Source of the DNA: Dactylorhiza incarnata
Lineage: Eukaryota; Streptophyta; Magnoliopsida; Asparagales; Orchidaceae
Reading direction: 5' to 3'
NCBI GenBank assembly: GCA_033032865.1
Contig: JAWHQI010000228.1
Span: 1,960,501 to 2,024,500, forward strand
DNA length: 64,000 nucleotides
Below the pieces are notes generated by a model. It was not told where the DNA came from. It did not search any database and saw only the letters and a program-made list of their open reading frames with translations. A program made the translations under genes and the position numbers. Within the stretch, counting starts at the first letter, position 1. Every line of letters begins with the position of its first letter. This document shows positions 21,417 through 32,129 of the stretch, one piece after another.

Positions 21417-22883
21417 TGATGAGTCCCAATTATATACATATTTTCGGACTCATTTGGGCCAATTTACTAGTCTTTGCACCACACTTTAGGCTTGTTTTCA
21501 TTAATATTTAATAGCCGTCTATTATTCCACTCTTAGTGCACATGTATGCCCATTCTTGGTGTGATCCCTTATTTTCCTGTAGTCCTGGAGGTTTTCATGC
21601 AGGTTCATGGATCGTGCGATGCTCGGAGTCTGTTTGGGGGCAATTTCTGCCTGAAATGCAACTGATAGTGTGTTTCCTTCACGCACGATCAGTTGCTCAT
21701 GCGCCTCTGATCGTGCGGGTTCATTTGCTGCCCAAAAACAGCTTCGGAGTTTGGTCGTGCGTTTGCTACGCACGATCGTGCGCACGGCGTGCGCTTTATA
21801 TTTTTTCTGCAGTTTTGTTTTGCAGGTTTCTGGCACAGAGCGCACGACCACCAACTTCCAATGCGCACGACCACTGGTCGTGCGCTACTGATCGTGCGAC
21901 CTATTTTTCTATAAATACGCAGCCCGCGATTTTAGGTCGAAGGGAGCACTGTTTTGGGCGCGAATTCTTCCGCAAGCTCCGCCGTTTTTCCTCTCCAAGC
22001 TCCATCCATCCATCCCTTCCTTGGGAAAGCTTCTTCCATCAATCCTAAGCTCCATCAAGGGTTTCGGAAGCTTTCCCCGCCATCTACAACAAGCATTTCA
22101 AGGTGCGGCATCTCCATTAGGCGAAGTGGAAGAGACCCAGCTCTGAGAAGAAGACGAATGATGTTTGGAGGTAGTGACAGCCTCTGAACCCCGGAAGCAA
22201 CCAAGGACTGAGCTCGGAGGAGGCTTGAGAACCCCCCATTCCGACCAAGATCTACGGCGAGGCTTCTCATCTCGTGGTTTCCTCTACCCTCTCTCTCTTG
22301 GAAATGTGTGCTTAACTATTGTATTGAACTAGAGTGATCTCTATTTGTATGAATGGAAGTATACTCTTTTTTTAATTCTTGCTTAATGCTTTGCTGCGTG
22401 CGCTCCGCCCCCACTCCACTTCCACACACGCGTTCTAGTTAGCCATCTAGCAATTGCTAGTGGTGATGTTGGCGATGAGGTGAATACAACCCTCACAAAA
22501 CCTCGCATTGAGGCCACTCCACCTGCTTACCGAAGCGCGGCATCGCGGCCGCCACACTCACCCCCACTTTGCGAAGAGGTGTGTGTGACCCTCAATCGTC
22601 ACAGTTACTTTCCCGTCACGCGCCTTCCGAAGCACGGCATCGCGACCTTTGCATCCATCCCGCCTTGCGAAACGGAGTTTTGACCCGCATCTTATTTCTG
22701 CAATAGCTTAGGACACCAATCACAACGCCCCCTTGTTTTTACTTTCTTTTACTCGTCGTAACAATCACCTCAGTCTATTTTCTTGTCACCACAACTTGCA
22801 TTCCTCAAGAGATCGACATTCGGGGAAGCTATTCCAAAATTTATTACTTGACAGCGACCGGTGCACTTGCCGAACACGCATCA
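21417..22883 (+). repeat. RE4 3' LTR
   Basis: Near-identical to 16733-18201; TATAAATA at 21910-21917. It ends CGAACACGCATCA and is followed without a gap by RE3 RT sequence sharing 'gcatca'. Confidence 0.93.
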
Positions 22884-23089
22884 TTTTATAACAATAGCAT
22901 CCATCCCCCGTAATGAAGGAGACATCCTTGATGTTGGGAGGGTGCATGCGAATTTGGTGATAACCTGAAAAAGCATCTAGAAAAGACATTACAGAGAAAC
23001 CGATGGCTGAGTCAACCAGCGCGTCGATTCTAGGCAAGGGGTAACAATCCTTGGGGCATGATTTATTTAGCAATGAAAAATCAACGCAC
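22884..23089 (-). pseudogene. Duplicated fragment of RE3 reverse transcriptase
   Basis: Same orientation and about 206 bp of the same sequence as 16523-16728, with roughly a dozen mismatches by eye. It encodes CVDFSLLNKSCPKDCYPLPR, DAFSGYHQIRMHPP and YCYKMM. It is closer to the usual family consensus than the first copy (SGYHQIRMHP versus LGYKQIRIHP; PKD versus TKD). It is flanked on both sides by LTR-family sequence. Confidence 0.9.
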
Positions 23090-24554
23090 CACACTTTATT
23101 ACGGACCGATTTTTTATTTAATAGCCGTCTATTACGGGCCGATTTACTATTCTTTGCACCACATTTTAGGCTTGTTTTCATTTATATTTAATAGCCGTCT
23201 ATTATTCCACTCTTAGTGCACATGTATGCCCATTCTTGGTGTGATCCCTTGTTTTCCTGTAGTCCTGGAGGTTTTCATGCAGGTTCATGGATCGTGCGAT
23301 GCTCGGAGTCTGTTTGCAGGCAATTTTTGCCTGAAATGCCACTGATCGTGTGTTTCCTTCACGCACGATCAGTTGCTCGTGCGCCTCTGATCGTGCGGGT
23401 TCATTTGCTGCCCAAAAACAGCATTGGATTTTGGTCGTGCGTTTTCTACGCACGATCGTGCGCACGGTCGTGCGCTTTATATTTTTTCTACAGTTTTGTT
23501 TTGCAGGTTTCGGGCACAGAGCGCACGATCACCAGCTTTCAGTGCGCACGATCAGTTGATCGTGCGCCACTGATCATGCGCCCTGTTTTCTATAAATATC
23601 CAGCCTGCAAAATTAGGTCAGACGACCATTCTGCTCCGCCGTTTTCGAGTCCTGTTCGCTTCTTCCGTTCCCTGCATCATCTCCCACCACCAGGAGGTGC
23701 TCCGGGCTTGTTCTTCACGCCAATCTTGAGCCGGAGTTTCCTCTCGGCCTCCTCCTACATCCTAGAGCTTCAAAGGAAGATTTAGCCGCCATTACCATAA
23801 AGCAAGGGGAAGTTTGCAACCTTTACCGGATCGTGAGACGAAGAAGACGGGTTCATTGGAGAGTCATGACAGCTCTCTCTACCCCGGACGTAGTTGCGGA
23901 CCGAGCTTGGACGCGGATTGACAACCCGGCGATTCCAACCGTGAATCTACAACGAGCCTTCGGATTCGGTCGATTTCTTGCCTTGTTCTTCTCTTATTGA
24001 TGTGTATATGTTGTAGATCTTTATTATTATGATGAAGTGGCACTTAAACTAGTTTGTATTTCTATATATTTCATGTCTATGTGAAATGCTTTGGTGTTTA
24101 AGTTGCTTGAGGTGCGCCCCATTCCATCCTCCATCCCGCCGTCACGTTCGTTTGCCGCACTAGAAATTGCTAGTGGTGTGCTTGTCGAAGAGGTGCTTGC
24201 GACCCTCATTCCGCTTGCCTACTCGTCCATCCGCCCTCACGAAGTAGTGCGTTCAAGGCCTACGTAGTCTCCATCCCGCCAAGCGAAGCATTGCATAGCG
24301 GCATTGCATAGAAGTAGTTGTAGCATTTTCTCTTTATTTTCCACAATCCAAAACCCCCGTTTCCGCATCCATCCGACTAAAGGACTTCGATCTCAAGTCC
24401 TGCCTCAATAGTGAACTCCACCTTACTGTGTTCCTTCGAGATTCGATACTCGAGGATTACTCCTCGTTTTATATTACTTGAACGATTGGTACACTGTCGT
24501 TTCGTGTCGCAGTCTTACTACCGCCTATAGCGGTGTGCTAAGATTTGCGCATCA
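23090..24554 (+). repeat. RE5 5' LTR, rearranged start, hybrid U3/U5
   Basis: The first about 130 bases are scrambled: 'ttacggaccg', 'tttaatagccgtctatta' and 'ggccgatttacta' words occur in abnormal order. From about 23160 it follows the A-type LTR of RE4, and after the TATA box (23591-23598) it follows the B-type LTR of RE6/RE7 ('ccaggaggtgctccgggcttg'). It ends TGCGCATCA. CACTAGAAATTGCTAGTG at 24159-24176 is the family palindrome with one mismatch. Confidence 0.82.
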
Positions 24555-24560
24555 AGTTTT

Positions 24561-24578
24561 TGGCGCCGTTGCCGGGGA
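24561..24578 (+). other. RE5 primer-binding site, tRNA-Asp type
   Basis: TGGCGCCGTTGCCGGGGA six bases after the LTR end, complementary to the 3' end of plant tRNA-Asp as used by Athila-type elements. Confidence 0.85.
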
Positions 24579-24681
24579 ATGCAGGCGTGATGAGATTTTG
24601 GTTGTGAATCGATTGTTTGCGATTGAGACTTTTGTTCCTTTTTAATTTACTCTTTTTCATGCTATTTTCTTCTTCTATATC

Positions 24682-25533
24682 ATGTGGGCGCATTTGAATA
24701 TCCGATGTCGTTGGTGTGGGGACACATCCCACGCTAGTGATAGGTGTCCCAAAGAGCATGGTGTCGTTCAGAAACCATACGGGTCCCATAAATCTCTTGG
24801 CTCCTCTACTACGCCTTTGTTGTCGCACCTTTACTCGGCTGCCGCACGTTGGGTGCCGGCTAAGCCGGTGAGACAGTGTTTATTTTGCAAAAGTAGAGAG
24901 CATGACTTGAAGGACTATGCGGATTACCTTCGCCAATTGGAGGATGACGATGAGCCGGATATCTGGATCGTCCCATCTTCGAATTTTGCGAGCACAGCTT
25001 CTTCCTCTGGTTACGTATCCCTTCCACCTTCACTTCTTGAAGTCTCTGGAATCGACACGTGCATCAGTGCCCCTCTTGACTCCGTTTCTGATGCGTCCCC
25101 CTATACCTCTTCGGTTCATGTACCACTTTGCATGGATTTGTGCCCTTGTGTGGAGAGTGAGCCCGAACTCTTAAGAAGCACGTCTTTTACCACTACACAT
25201 GAATCTACATCTATTTCTGATATTGTCATTGAGGTCAATTTGCAGGATGTTTGCAGACCTGCGCAGTGTCGTGCCCACTCTCATGGAGGAGGACAGTCTC
25301 GATTGTGCCGAAGCAACCGTTTCGGTCCAGTGCGAGGAAGTCCAAGTTATGGAGGAGGTCATTGCGTGCGCTGTTGAATCTAGTGAAATATTTGATGATC
25401 TCATCAATTTATCATTGCCACACCACATGGGGGATGAAGCCGGGATTATCCCCTCAGATGAGATTTCTTTTAGTTTTTCTTCTAATTTATTTCCTGACCC
25501 CCTTTCTTTTTGTACGAGGATGCAGGATGTCCC
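24682..25533 (+). pseudogene. RE5 zinc-knuckle ORF, N-terminal part
   Basis: Starts MWAHLNIRCRWCGDTSHASD with a complete first knuckle (C9, C12, H17, C22). The second knuckle reads CLFCKSREHDLKDY, with the last Cys replaced by Tyr. Then DDDEPDIWIVPS matches the family. A frameshift near 25255 moves the frame (second frame open to the RE6 insertion, ...FPDPLSFCTRMQDVP). The middle is only loosely similar to RE4/RE7, so RE5 is a separate subfamily. RE6 interrupts it at 25533. Confidence 0.75.
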
Positions 25534-27219
25534 TGATGAGTCCTGATCATATACACATATATGGACTCATCTGGGCCGTTTTTCTAGTCTTTCCACTGCA
25601 CTTTAGCCTTGATTTAGCTCATTCTTTGCTAGGTGCACTTCTTGGCCTATTTTGGTGTGTTTTGATGTTTATTCTCTTTTGGTAGCCTTATCGTATTGTT
25701 GAGTACCACTTTCAGTAGCCTGATTAGCATTTCTTTAGGAACAGGAGTCGTGCAGGTGTTCCCAGTACAATTCTGTACATGAACACTGCGCACGATCACT
25801 GGTTCTATTGCGCACGACCACTGGTCATGCGCCGCTGATCGTGCGCACTTAACCCCCAAAATTTGAGTTCTGCCTGAACCAAATGCACGACCATTTACGA
25901 TAGTGCGCACGACCACTGGTCGTGCGAACATGTTATTTTATAAATTTCTTACATTGCAGGCTCCGCCCAGGCAGGCGCACGATCACAGGATTCTAGTGCG
26001 CACGACCACTGGTCGTGCGCCACCGATCGTGAGCACTATTTATTCCAGCGCCTATAAATATTCCTGCTCGCGATTTAGGTCGGGGCTCCGCATTTCTTCC
26101 GCTTCAGCCCGCCGTTTTCTCGCTCCAGAGCCCCGATTTCGCCCCTCCATTGCCGCCCACCATCTGGAGGTGCTCCGGGCTTGTTCTTCACGCCAATCTT
26201 GAGCCGGAGCTTCCTCTCGTCCTCCTCCTTCATCCTAGCGCTTCAAAGGAAGATCTAGCCGCCATCGCCATCAAGCAAGAGGAAGTTTGCAACCTCTACC
26301 GGATCGTGACACGAAGAAGACGGGCTCATTGGAGAGTAGTGACAACTCTCTCTACCCCGGACGTAGTTGCGGACCGAGCTTGGACGCGGATTGACAACCC
26401 GGCGATTCCAACCGTGAATCTCCAACGAGCCTTCGGATTCGGTCAATTTCTTGCCTTGTTCTTCTCTTATTGATGTGTTTGTAGCTAGATCTCTCATGTA
26501 TTGATGATGAACACTATGAATCGTGCTTGTAATCTTAATTTCATGTCTATGTGAAGTTATATTTTGTTCATATGTGTACGAGGTGCACCACCATCCATCC
26601 TCCATCGCGCCGTCACGTTCGTGTGCCGCACTAGCAATTGCTAGTGGCGTGCTTGTCGACGAGGTGCTTGCGACCCTCATCTGTATGCCTACTCTTCCAT
26701 CCGCCTAGCGAAGCGTGGCATAGCGGCCTGTGAAATCCATCCCGACTCCGCCGGTGCGAACCATTCCATCTGCTTGCCTACTCTTCCATCTGCCTAGCGA
26801 ATCGTGGCATAGCGGCCCGTGTAATCCATTCACCCAACGAAGCAGTGCGCTCAAGGCCTGCACAGTTCGACTCCGCTTGCCTACTCGTCCATCCGCCCTT
26901 GCGACGCAGCGCGCTCAGGGCCTGCCTAGTCTCCATCCCGCCAAGCGAAGCACTGCATAGAGGCATTGCATAGGAGTAGTTGTAGTTATTTTCTTTTATT
27001 TTCCAAAAGCCAAATCACCCCATTTCCGCATTCCATCCGACTCAAGGACTTCGATCTCAAGTCCTTCCTCGAACGTTAACTCCACCTTACTGTGTTCCTT
27101 GAGAGATTCGATACTCGGGGATTACTCCTCATTTTATATTACTTGGACGATCGGTACACTGCCATTTCGTGCCGCAGTCGAGCTACCGCCTATAGCGGTG
27201 TGCGAGATTTGCGCCATCA
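25534..27219 (+). repeat. RE6 5' LTR
   Basis: TGATGAGTCCTGATC...GCGCCATCA. Several GCACGACCACTGGTCGTGC palindromes at 25785-26035, TATAAATA at 26053-26060, CACTAGCAATTGCTAGTG at 26629-26646, a degenerate 50-60-bp repeat (cctagcgaagcgtggcatagcgg) at about 26690-26960, and an ACCGC-ctata-GCGGT hairpin at 27184-27200. Confidence 0.95.
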
Positions 27220-27225
27220 AGTTTT

Positions 27226-27243
27226 TGGCGCCGTTGCCGGGGA
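27226..27243 (+). other. RE6 primer-binding site, tRNA-Asp type
   Basis: TGGCGCCGTTGCCGGGGA, a perfect match to the family consensus, six bases after the LTR. Confidence 0.9.
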
Positions 27244-27466
27244 ACACAGACGTGTGAGTTTTCTTGAGAGGGAGAACTGAGAGAGAGAAGTTTCTTCCAG
27301 TGTGTATAGCCGCCTTATTATTTTTGTTTGCTTTTTACTTATTTACTGCTTGTTATTATTTCTTTCCCTCTTATTTTAAAGTTTTAGGCAAGTCTAATCC
27401 AAGAAGTTTTATTAGTTTGTGTAAATTTTCTTGCAAGGAATTTCAGTCTCATTATATCTGCTTTAA

Positions 27467-28687
27467 TTGTCAAATATGTCATCATGGGACATTTCTCCTA
27501 GCATTTACGACAAGATGGTCTATTATATAGACCAAATGAATGAGTTAAATGTTAGGCAGTGTAGGAACGTTGTTTGCTTGTTGTGTCGAGGAGAGGGTCA
27601 TGAATTGAAGGACTTCCCTAGTCTTTTCAATCCTGACCGCCGCTCCTCCACTCATGACAACATTGTCCCTATCACTCATTCTTTACCTATGGAGGCAATC
27701 GTGCCATCTGCCCCCGATCTTATTTCATGCATGGACTCCTCACTCCCTATGTATGGCTTCACTCCTAGTGATGATGATCACTCATATGTTGGCCAACAAG
27801 GAGAGGAATTGGAGCTCCTAGATGCACCTGAGTGGGATGAGGAAAGTATTCTTTCCATCGGGGAGGCATTAGCAGATCTTTTTGCGGAGGAACCTGATAT
27901 TCTACTTTCTGATTCTGATGTTCCTCCAGTTTCTTTGCATGATTTTTCTACACACATTCTTTATGATCCTATCGAAGTGAAGGAGTGGGGTGATGCTTCT
28001 AACTCCGAGGATGCTCCAAAGTGGGATGAGGAGTTTGTTTTCCCCGAAGGGGAGAATGAATACTTTGAACACGATGGTGCACCTCGGTGGGATGAGGAGG
28101 ATACTCTCTCTGATGAGGAGGTTTGCACTTCTTCATGGGACGAGGAGGTCCAAACCACCACCGAGGCCCTTGAGTTCTTGGGTTCCCCTCGCTATGATTC
28201 TTACGATGATGATAGCGATCTATCCTTGGATCTTGCCGGGAGTGATACCGGGATCACTCCCCCGATTGATTTTTATTCATGTTCTTCTTCTTTTTTATCT
28301 CTTAATCCCCTTTCTCCATCTAAGCCTGTGCAGGTTGAGTCTTCACAGGTACTTCAGGAGGACTTGGAGCATTCTGCTCAAGTCAATGATGAGTGTATCC
28401 TCTCACGTGAGGAGGTTGATCCCTCCTCCGTAGAGAAAGCCCCACTCATTGCCTTCTCCTCCTACTGCCTCCCTGGAGATGATCCCTTGCTAGGCAAGGA
28501 TGTGTTTGGTGAGTTGAGTGAGGATATCTCCTCCTCTTCTTACTTTCTGTTTCCTCTACCTGCGTTATGTAGGTATTATTATTTGGGTAGAGGAGTAACT
28601 GTTCTGTCGCCGTATCGGTACCCGCTACCGACACGCGTATTAGAACAGTTACCTGTTCATTTCCTTTTTCATACGCCCATTAGCTAG
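27467..28687 (+). CDS. RE6 acidic zinc-knuckle protein, mosaic, intact ORF (406 aa)
   Basis: Uninterrupted ORF from MSSWDISPSIYDKM to FLFHTPIS*. Residues 34-47 (CLLCRGEGHELKDF) are a zinc knuckle whose last Cys is Phe; the first knuckle of RE4/RE7 is absent. The N-terminal half is unlike its relatives and carries four short repeats: APEWDEE, APKWDEE, APRWDEE and SSWDEE. From about residue 255 (SDTGITPPID) onward it is nearly the same as RE4 and RE7 (VQVESSQVLQEDLEHSAQVN..., YYYLGRGVTVLSPYRYPLP). This is a recombinant protein. It is very acidic with no membrane segment, capsid or enzyme motif that I recognise. Transcription would come from the LTR TATA at 26053. Function unknown; RNA or Gag binding is inferred from the knuckle only. 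Confidence 0.85.
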   Translation: MSNMSSWDISPSIYDKMVYYIDQMNELNVRQCRNVVCLLCRGEGHELKDFPSLFNPDRRSSTHDNIVPITHSLPMEAIVPSAPDLISCMDSSLPMYGFTPSDDDHSYVGQQGEELELLDAPEWDEESILSIGEALADLFAEEPDILLSDSDVPPVSLHDFSTHILYDPIEVKEWGDASNSEDAPKWDEEFVFPEGENEYFEHDGAPRWDEEDTLSDEEVCTSSWDEEVQTTTEALEFLGSPRYDSYDDDSDLSLDLAGSDTGITPPIDFYSCSSSFLSLNPLSPSKPVQVESSQVLQEDLEHSAQVNDECILSREEVDPSSVEKAPLIAFSSYCLPGDDPLLGKDVFGELSEDISSSSYFLFPLPALCRYYYLGRGVTVLSPYRYPLPTRVLEQLPVHFLFHTPIS

Positions 28688-30424
28688 AACCTTTAGTTTT
28701 TGAATAAGTCGTGCTGGGATGACAATAACCTCAGTAGTTAGCTTTCTTTTCTGCATTTTCATTTCACCTAATCGTATTTAGTTAGTAGTATTTCTTTTTC
28801 AGTTTTCTATTTTCTTTGTTTCTGCGGAGCTGACCCCTGCAGGTATCTTTTCTGGATGGCGGATGTTGCTGCTCATTTTAGCTTACACGCCAATCTTCTG
28901 GTGTGCTCATTTCTGAGAACTGGATACTCTCTTTCCCTAGCAGTATTCTGAATTTCATGGCTATATTTTGCGCATTTTGTTTAGTTTAAGACTGGGGGAG
29001 AGTAGTCCCATTTACCAGCTCACGTGCACCATTGCACAGCATACTAGGAGCTGTCATTTATTTTTGTTTTGTTCAGTTTCATTGCACACCACAACACCCA
29101 CATGAGCGCGCACTTAGCTGTTGGCACATCTTGAGCCGAACTCATTTCTTTTCGTGTGATTTGGAAAATCACTGTGCTGGCTTAGGATTATGAGGCGGAG
29201 TAAAATGTTGACTCCTGTAGTGCTTCTAGTCGAGTGCTCATGTCTCGCTTAGAAATTCGTGTAGATTCAATTTCTTTTTAGGCTTTTAGATTGTATTTTC
29301 TATTAGCATAGATATTGTTTACTTTACTCAAAAAAGTGGTGAATCCGGTGTGAATCAGACGGTAGCATAGGAATGTGTGTGGGCGTTCGTTAGCCTTGTA
29401 TTGCCCGAGTCGGGAGGAAGGATCATCTTTCTCAGTGGCTAGAGCTTGCCCCAAGCGATTCTTGAAGCATGGGTATACGGTTAGTCATTTGTGTGAATGT
29501 GATGTAGGCCATCATTTTGGCCCGGTTGAGCCTTTTTACCCATTCCAATCGCTTTATCCTCGCCCGCCCAGTTGTTCCTACCCGTTCTTTGATTCAGCCC
29601 CACTTTTATTTCACCAAAGCCCAAAAGCTAATCCTAGTCGCACACCCAAATTTGAGCTCTAGTATATTACTTTCATGATTGGGTTGTTGATGTAGTGATA
29701 TGTTTGTGAAAATGCGGATATGCATCATTGTTTAAATTGCTGAAAACATGCGAAAAGAAAAAAAAGAAAATAAGAAAAAGAAGAGAAGTGAGAAGAAAAG
29801 AAGAAGATATGAGCTTTATTGAAAAATCTGTGTATAAATGTATGTTTGGGAGTAGGCGGTGCACACACCCATGTAGTCAAATCCAAGTCTGGGGGTGTGG
29901 TGTACCCGCGTATTTGTGTGGTGAATGAGGATAATTTCTGCACTAGCTCATTTGGGTTTAGTATTTGAGCCATCGTCTTTATAATTGTATACCTCATCTA
30001 AACCCAAGCCCCATTTAAAACCTAAAGTCCTATTGATTCACACATTTGAGTCAAACTAGTGTCGTGGAGAGAGTGCGAACGGGCAAGCTTATGGTCACCA
30101 ACATTGATGGATTTCAATGGAGGTTGTCTCGAGCCCCGATCTTTGGCAATGCTCGCCTCAGCGTTCAGTTTACTTTCTTCCTATGTACGACCTTATGATT
30201 CACCGTGATTTTCATTTTGAATAAATGTAATATATAAATACGCCCCTAGAAAAGTATAAACTAATATGTACTATTAGAAATTTGGTCTGCTGTATTTCTA
30301 CGCGCATGAGCATGCGACTTCGCATGATACTATGCTTTACAATTTGTATGCCAGCTGTGTATTTTTCTCAGCCGCTTGAGGAATTCGTTTGCTCGGGACA
30401 CACAAACAGGTAAGTCTGGGGGTG
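28688..30424 (+). other. RE6 conserved 3' non-coding region
   Basis: Colinear with RE4 19662-21416. Hairpin at 28903-28920 with one stem mismatch, CTGGGGG motifs at 28985-29002, 29884-29898 and 30411-30424 (polypurine tract), an A/G tract at about 29748-29812, and the conserved 'gtgtcgtggagaga' block at 30059-30210. Confidence 0.75.
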
Positions 30425-32124
30425 TGATGAGTCCTGATCATATACACATATATGGACTCATCAGGGCAGTTTTTCTAGTCTTTCCACTGCACTTTAGCCT
30501 TGTTTTAGCTCATTCTTTGCTAGGTGCACTTCTTGGCCTATTTTGGTGTGTTTTGATGTTTATTCTCTTTTGATAGCCTTATCGTATTGTTGAGTACCAC
30601 TTTCAGTAGCCTGATTAGCATTTCTGTAGGAACAGGAGTCGTGCAGGTGTTCCCGGTACAATTCTGTACAGGAACACTGCGCACGATCACTGGTTCTATT
30701 GCGTACGACCACTGGTCGTGCGCCGCTGATCGTGCGCACTTAACCCCCAAAATTTGAGTTCTGTCTGGTTCAAACGCACGACCATTTACGATAGTGCGCA
30801 CGACCACTGGTCGTGCGCCACTGGTCGTTCGAACATGTTATTTTATAAATTTCTTACATTGCAGGCTCCGCCCAGGCAGGCGCACGATCACAGGATTCTA
30901 GTGCGCACGACCACTGGTCGTCTGCCACCGATCGTGCGCACTGTTTATTCCAGCGCCTATAAATATTCCTGCTCGCGATTTAGGTCGGGGCTCCGCATTT
31001 CTTCCGCTTCAGCCCGCCGTTTTCTCGCTCTAGAGCCCCGATTTTGCCCCTCCATTGCCGCCCACCATCTGGAGGTGCTCCGGGCTTGTTCTTCACGCCA
31101 ATCTTGAGCCGGAGCTTCCTCTCGGCCTCCTCCTTCATCCTAGCGCTTCAAAGGAAGATCTAGCCGCCATCGCCATCAAGCAAGAGGAAGTTTGCAACCT
31201 CTACCAGATCGTGACACGAAGAAGACGGGCTCATTGGAGAGTAGTGACAGCTCTCTCTACCCCAGACGTAGTTGCGGACCGAGCTTGGACGCGGATTGAC
31301 AACCCGGCGATTCCAACCGTGAATCTCCAACGAGCCTTCGGATTCGGTCGATTTCTTGCCTTGTTCTTCTCTTATTGATGTGTTTGTAGCTAGATCTCTC
31401 ATGTATTGATGATGAACACTATGAATCGTGCTTGTAATCTTAATTTCATGTCTATGTAAAGTTATATTTTGTTCAAATGTGTACGAGTTGCGCCACCATC
31501 CATCCTCCATCCCGTCGTCACGTTCGTGTGCCGCACTAGCAATTGCTAGTGGCGTGCTTGTCGACGAGGTGCTTGCGACCCTCATCCATATGCCTACTCT
31601 TCCATCCGCCTAGCGAAGCATGGCATAGCGGCCCGTGTAATCCATCCCGACTCCGCCAGTGTGAACCATTCCATCCGCTTGCCTACTCTTCCATCTGCCT
31701 AGCGAAGCGTGGCATAGCGGCCCGTGTAATCTATTCACCCAACGAAGCAGTGTGCTCAAGGCCTGCACAGTTCGACTCCGCTTGCCTACTCGTCCATCCG
31801 CCCTTGCGACGCAGCGCGCTCAAGGCCTGCCTAGTCTCTATCCCTCCAAGCGAAGCACTGCATAGCGGCATTGCATAGGAGTAGTTGTAGTTGTTTTCTT
31901 TTATTTTCCAAAAGCCAAATCACCCCGTTTCCGCATTCCATCCGACTCAAGGACTTCGATCTCAAGTCCTTCCTCGAACGTTAACTCCACCTTACTGTGT
32001 TCCTTGAGAGATTTGATACTCGGGGATTACTCCTCGTTTTATATTACTTGAACGATCGGTACACTGCCATTTCGTGTCGCAGTCGAGCTCCCGCCTATAG
32101 CGGTGTGCGAGATTTGCGCCATCA
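30425..32124 (+). repeat. RE6 3' LTR
   Basis: Near-identical to 25534-27219. TATAAATA at 30958-30965; CACTAGCAATTGCTAGTG at 31534-31551. Ends GCGCCATCA before TSD GTCCC. Confidence 0.95.
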
Positions 32125-32129
32125 GTCCC

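Larger units (their letters stand above)
16733..22883 (+). mobile_element. RE4: non-autonomous zinc-knuckle LTR element
   Basis: LTRs at 16733-18201 (1469 bp) and 21417-22883 (1467 bp), both TGATGAG...CGCATCA. The internal part of 3.2 kb has a primer site, a frameshifted zinc-knuckle ORF and conserved non-coding sequence. No RT, protease or integrase is seen. No TSD is found: left flank acaac, right flank tttta, and the right side runs directly into a duplicated piece of RE3 RT. It is the family member with 'A-type' LTRs. Confidence 0.88.
25534..32124 (+). mobile_element. RE6: non-autonomous zinc-knuckle LTR element, complete
   Basis: LTRs 25534-27219 (1686 bp) and 30425-32124 (1700 bp); TSD GTCCC at 25529-25533 and 32125-32129. 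The 3.2-kb internal part has an intact primer site, an intact 406-codon ORF, conserved 3' non-coding region and polypurine tract. It contains no pol. It sits inside the RE5 ORF. All cis signals for mobilisation in trans are visible. Confidence 0.95.

Noticed and set aside
16728..22888. Target-site duplication for RE4
   Set aside because: Flanks are acaac and tttta. No match, so I do not claim simple insertion; the right end looks recombined.
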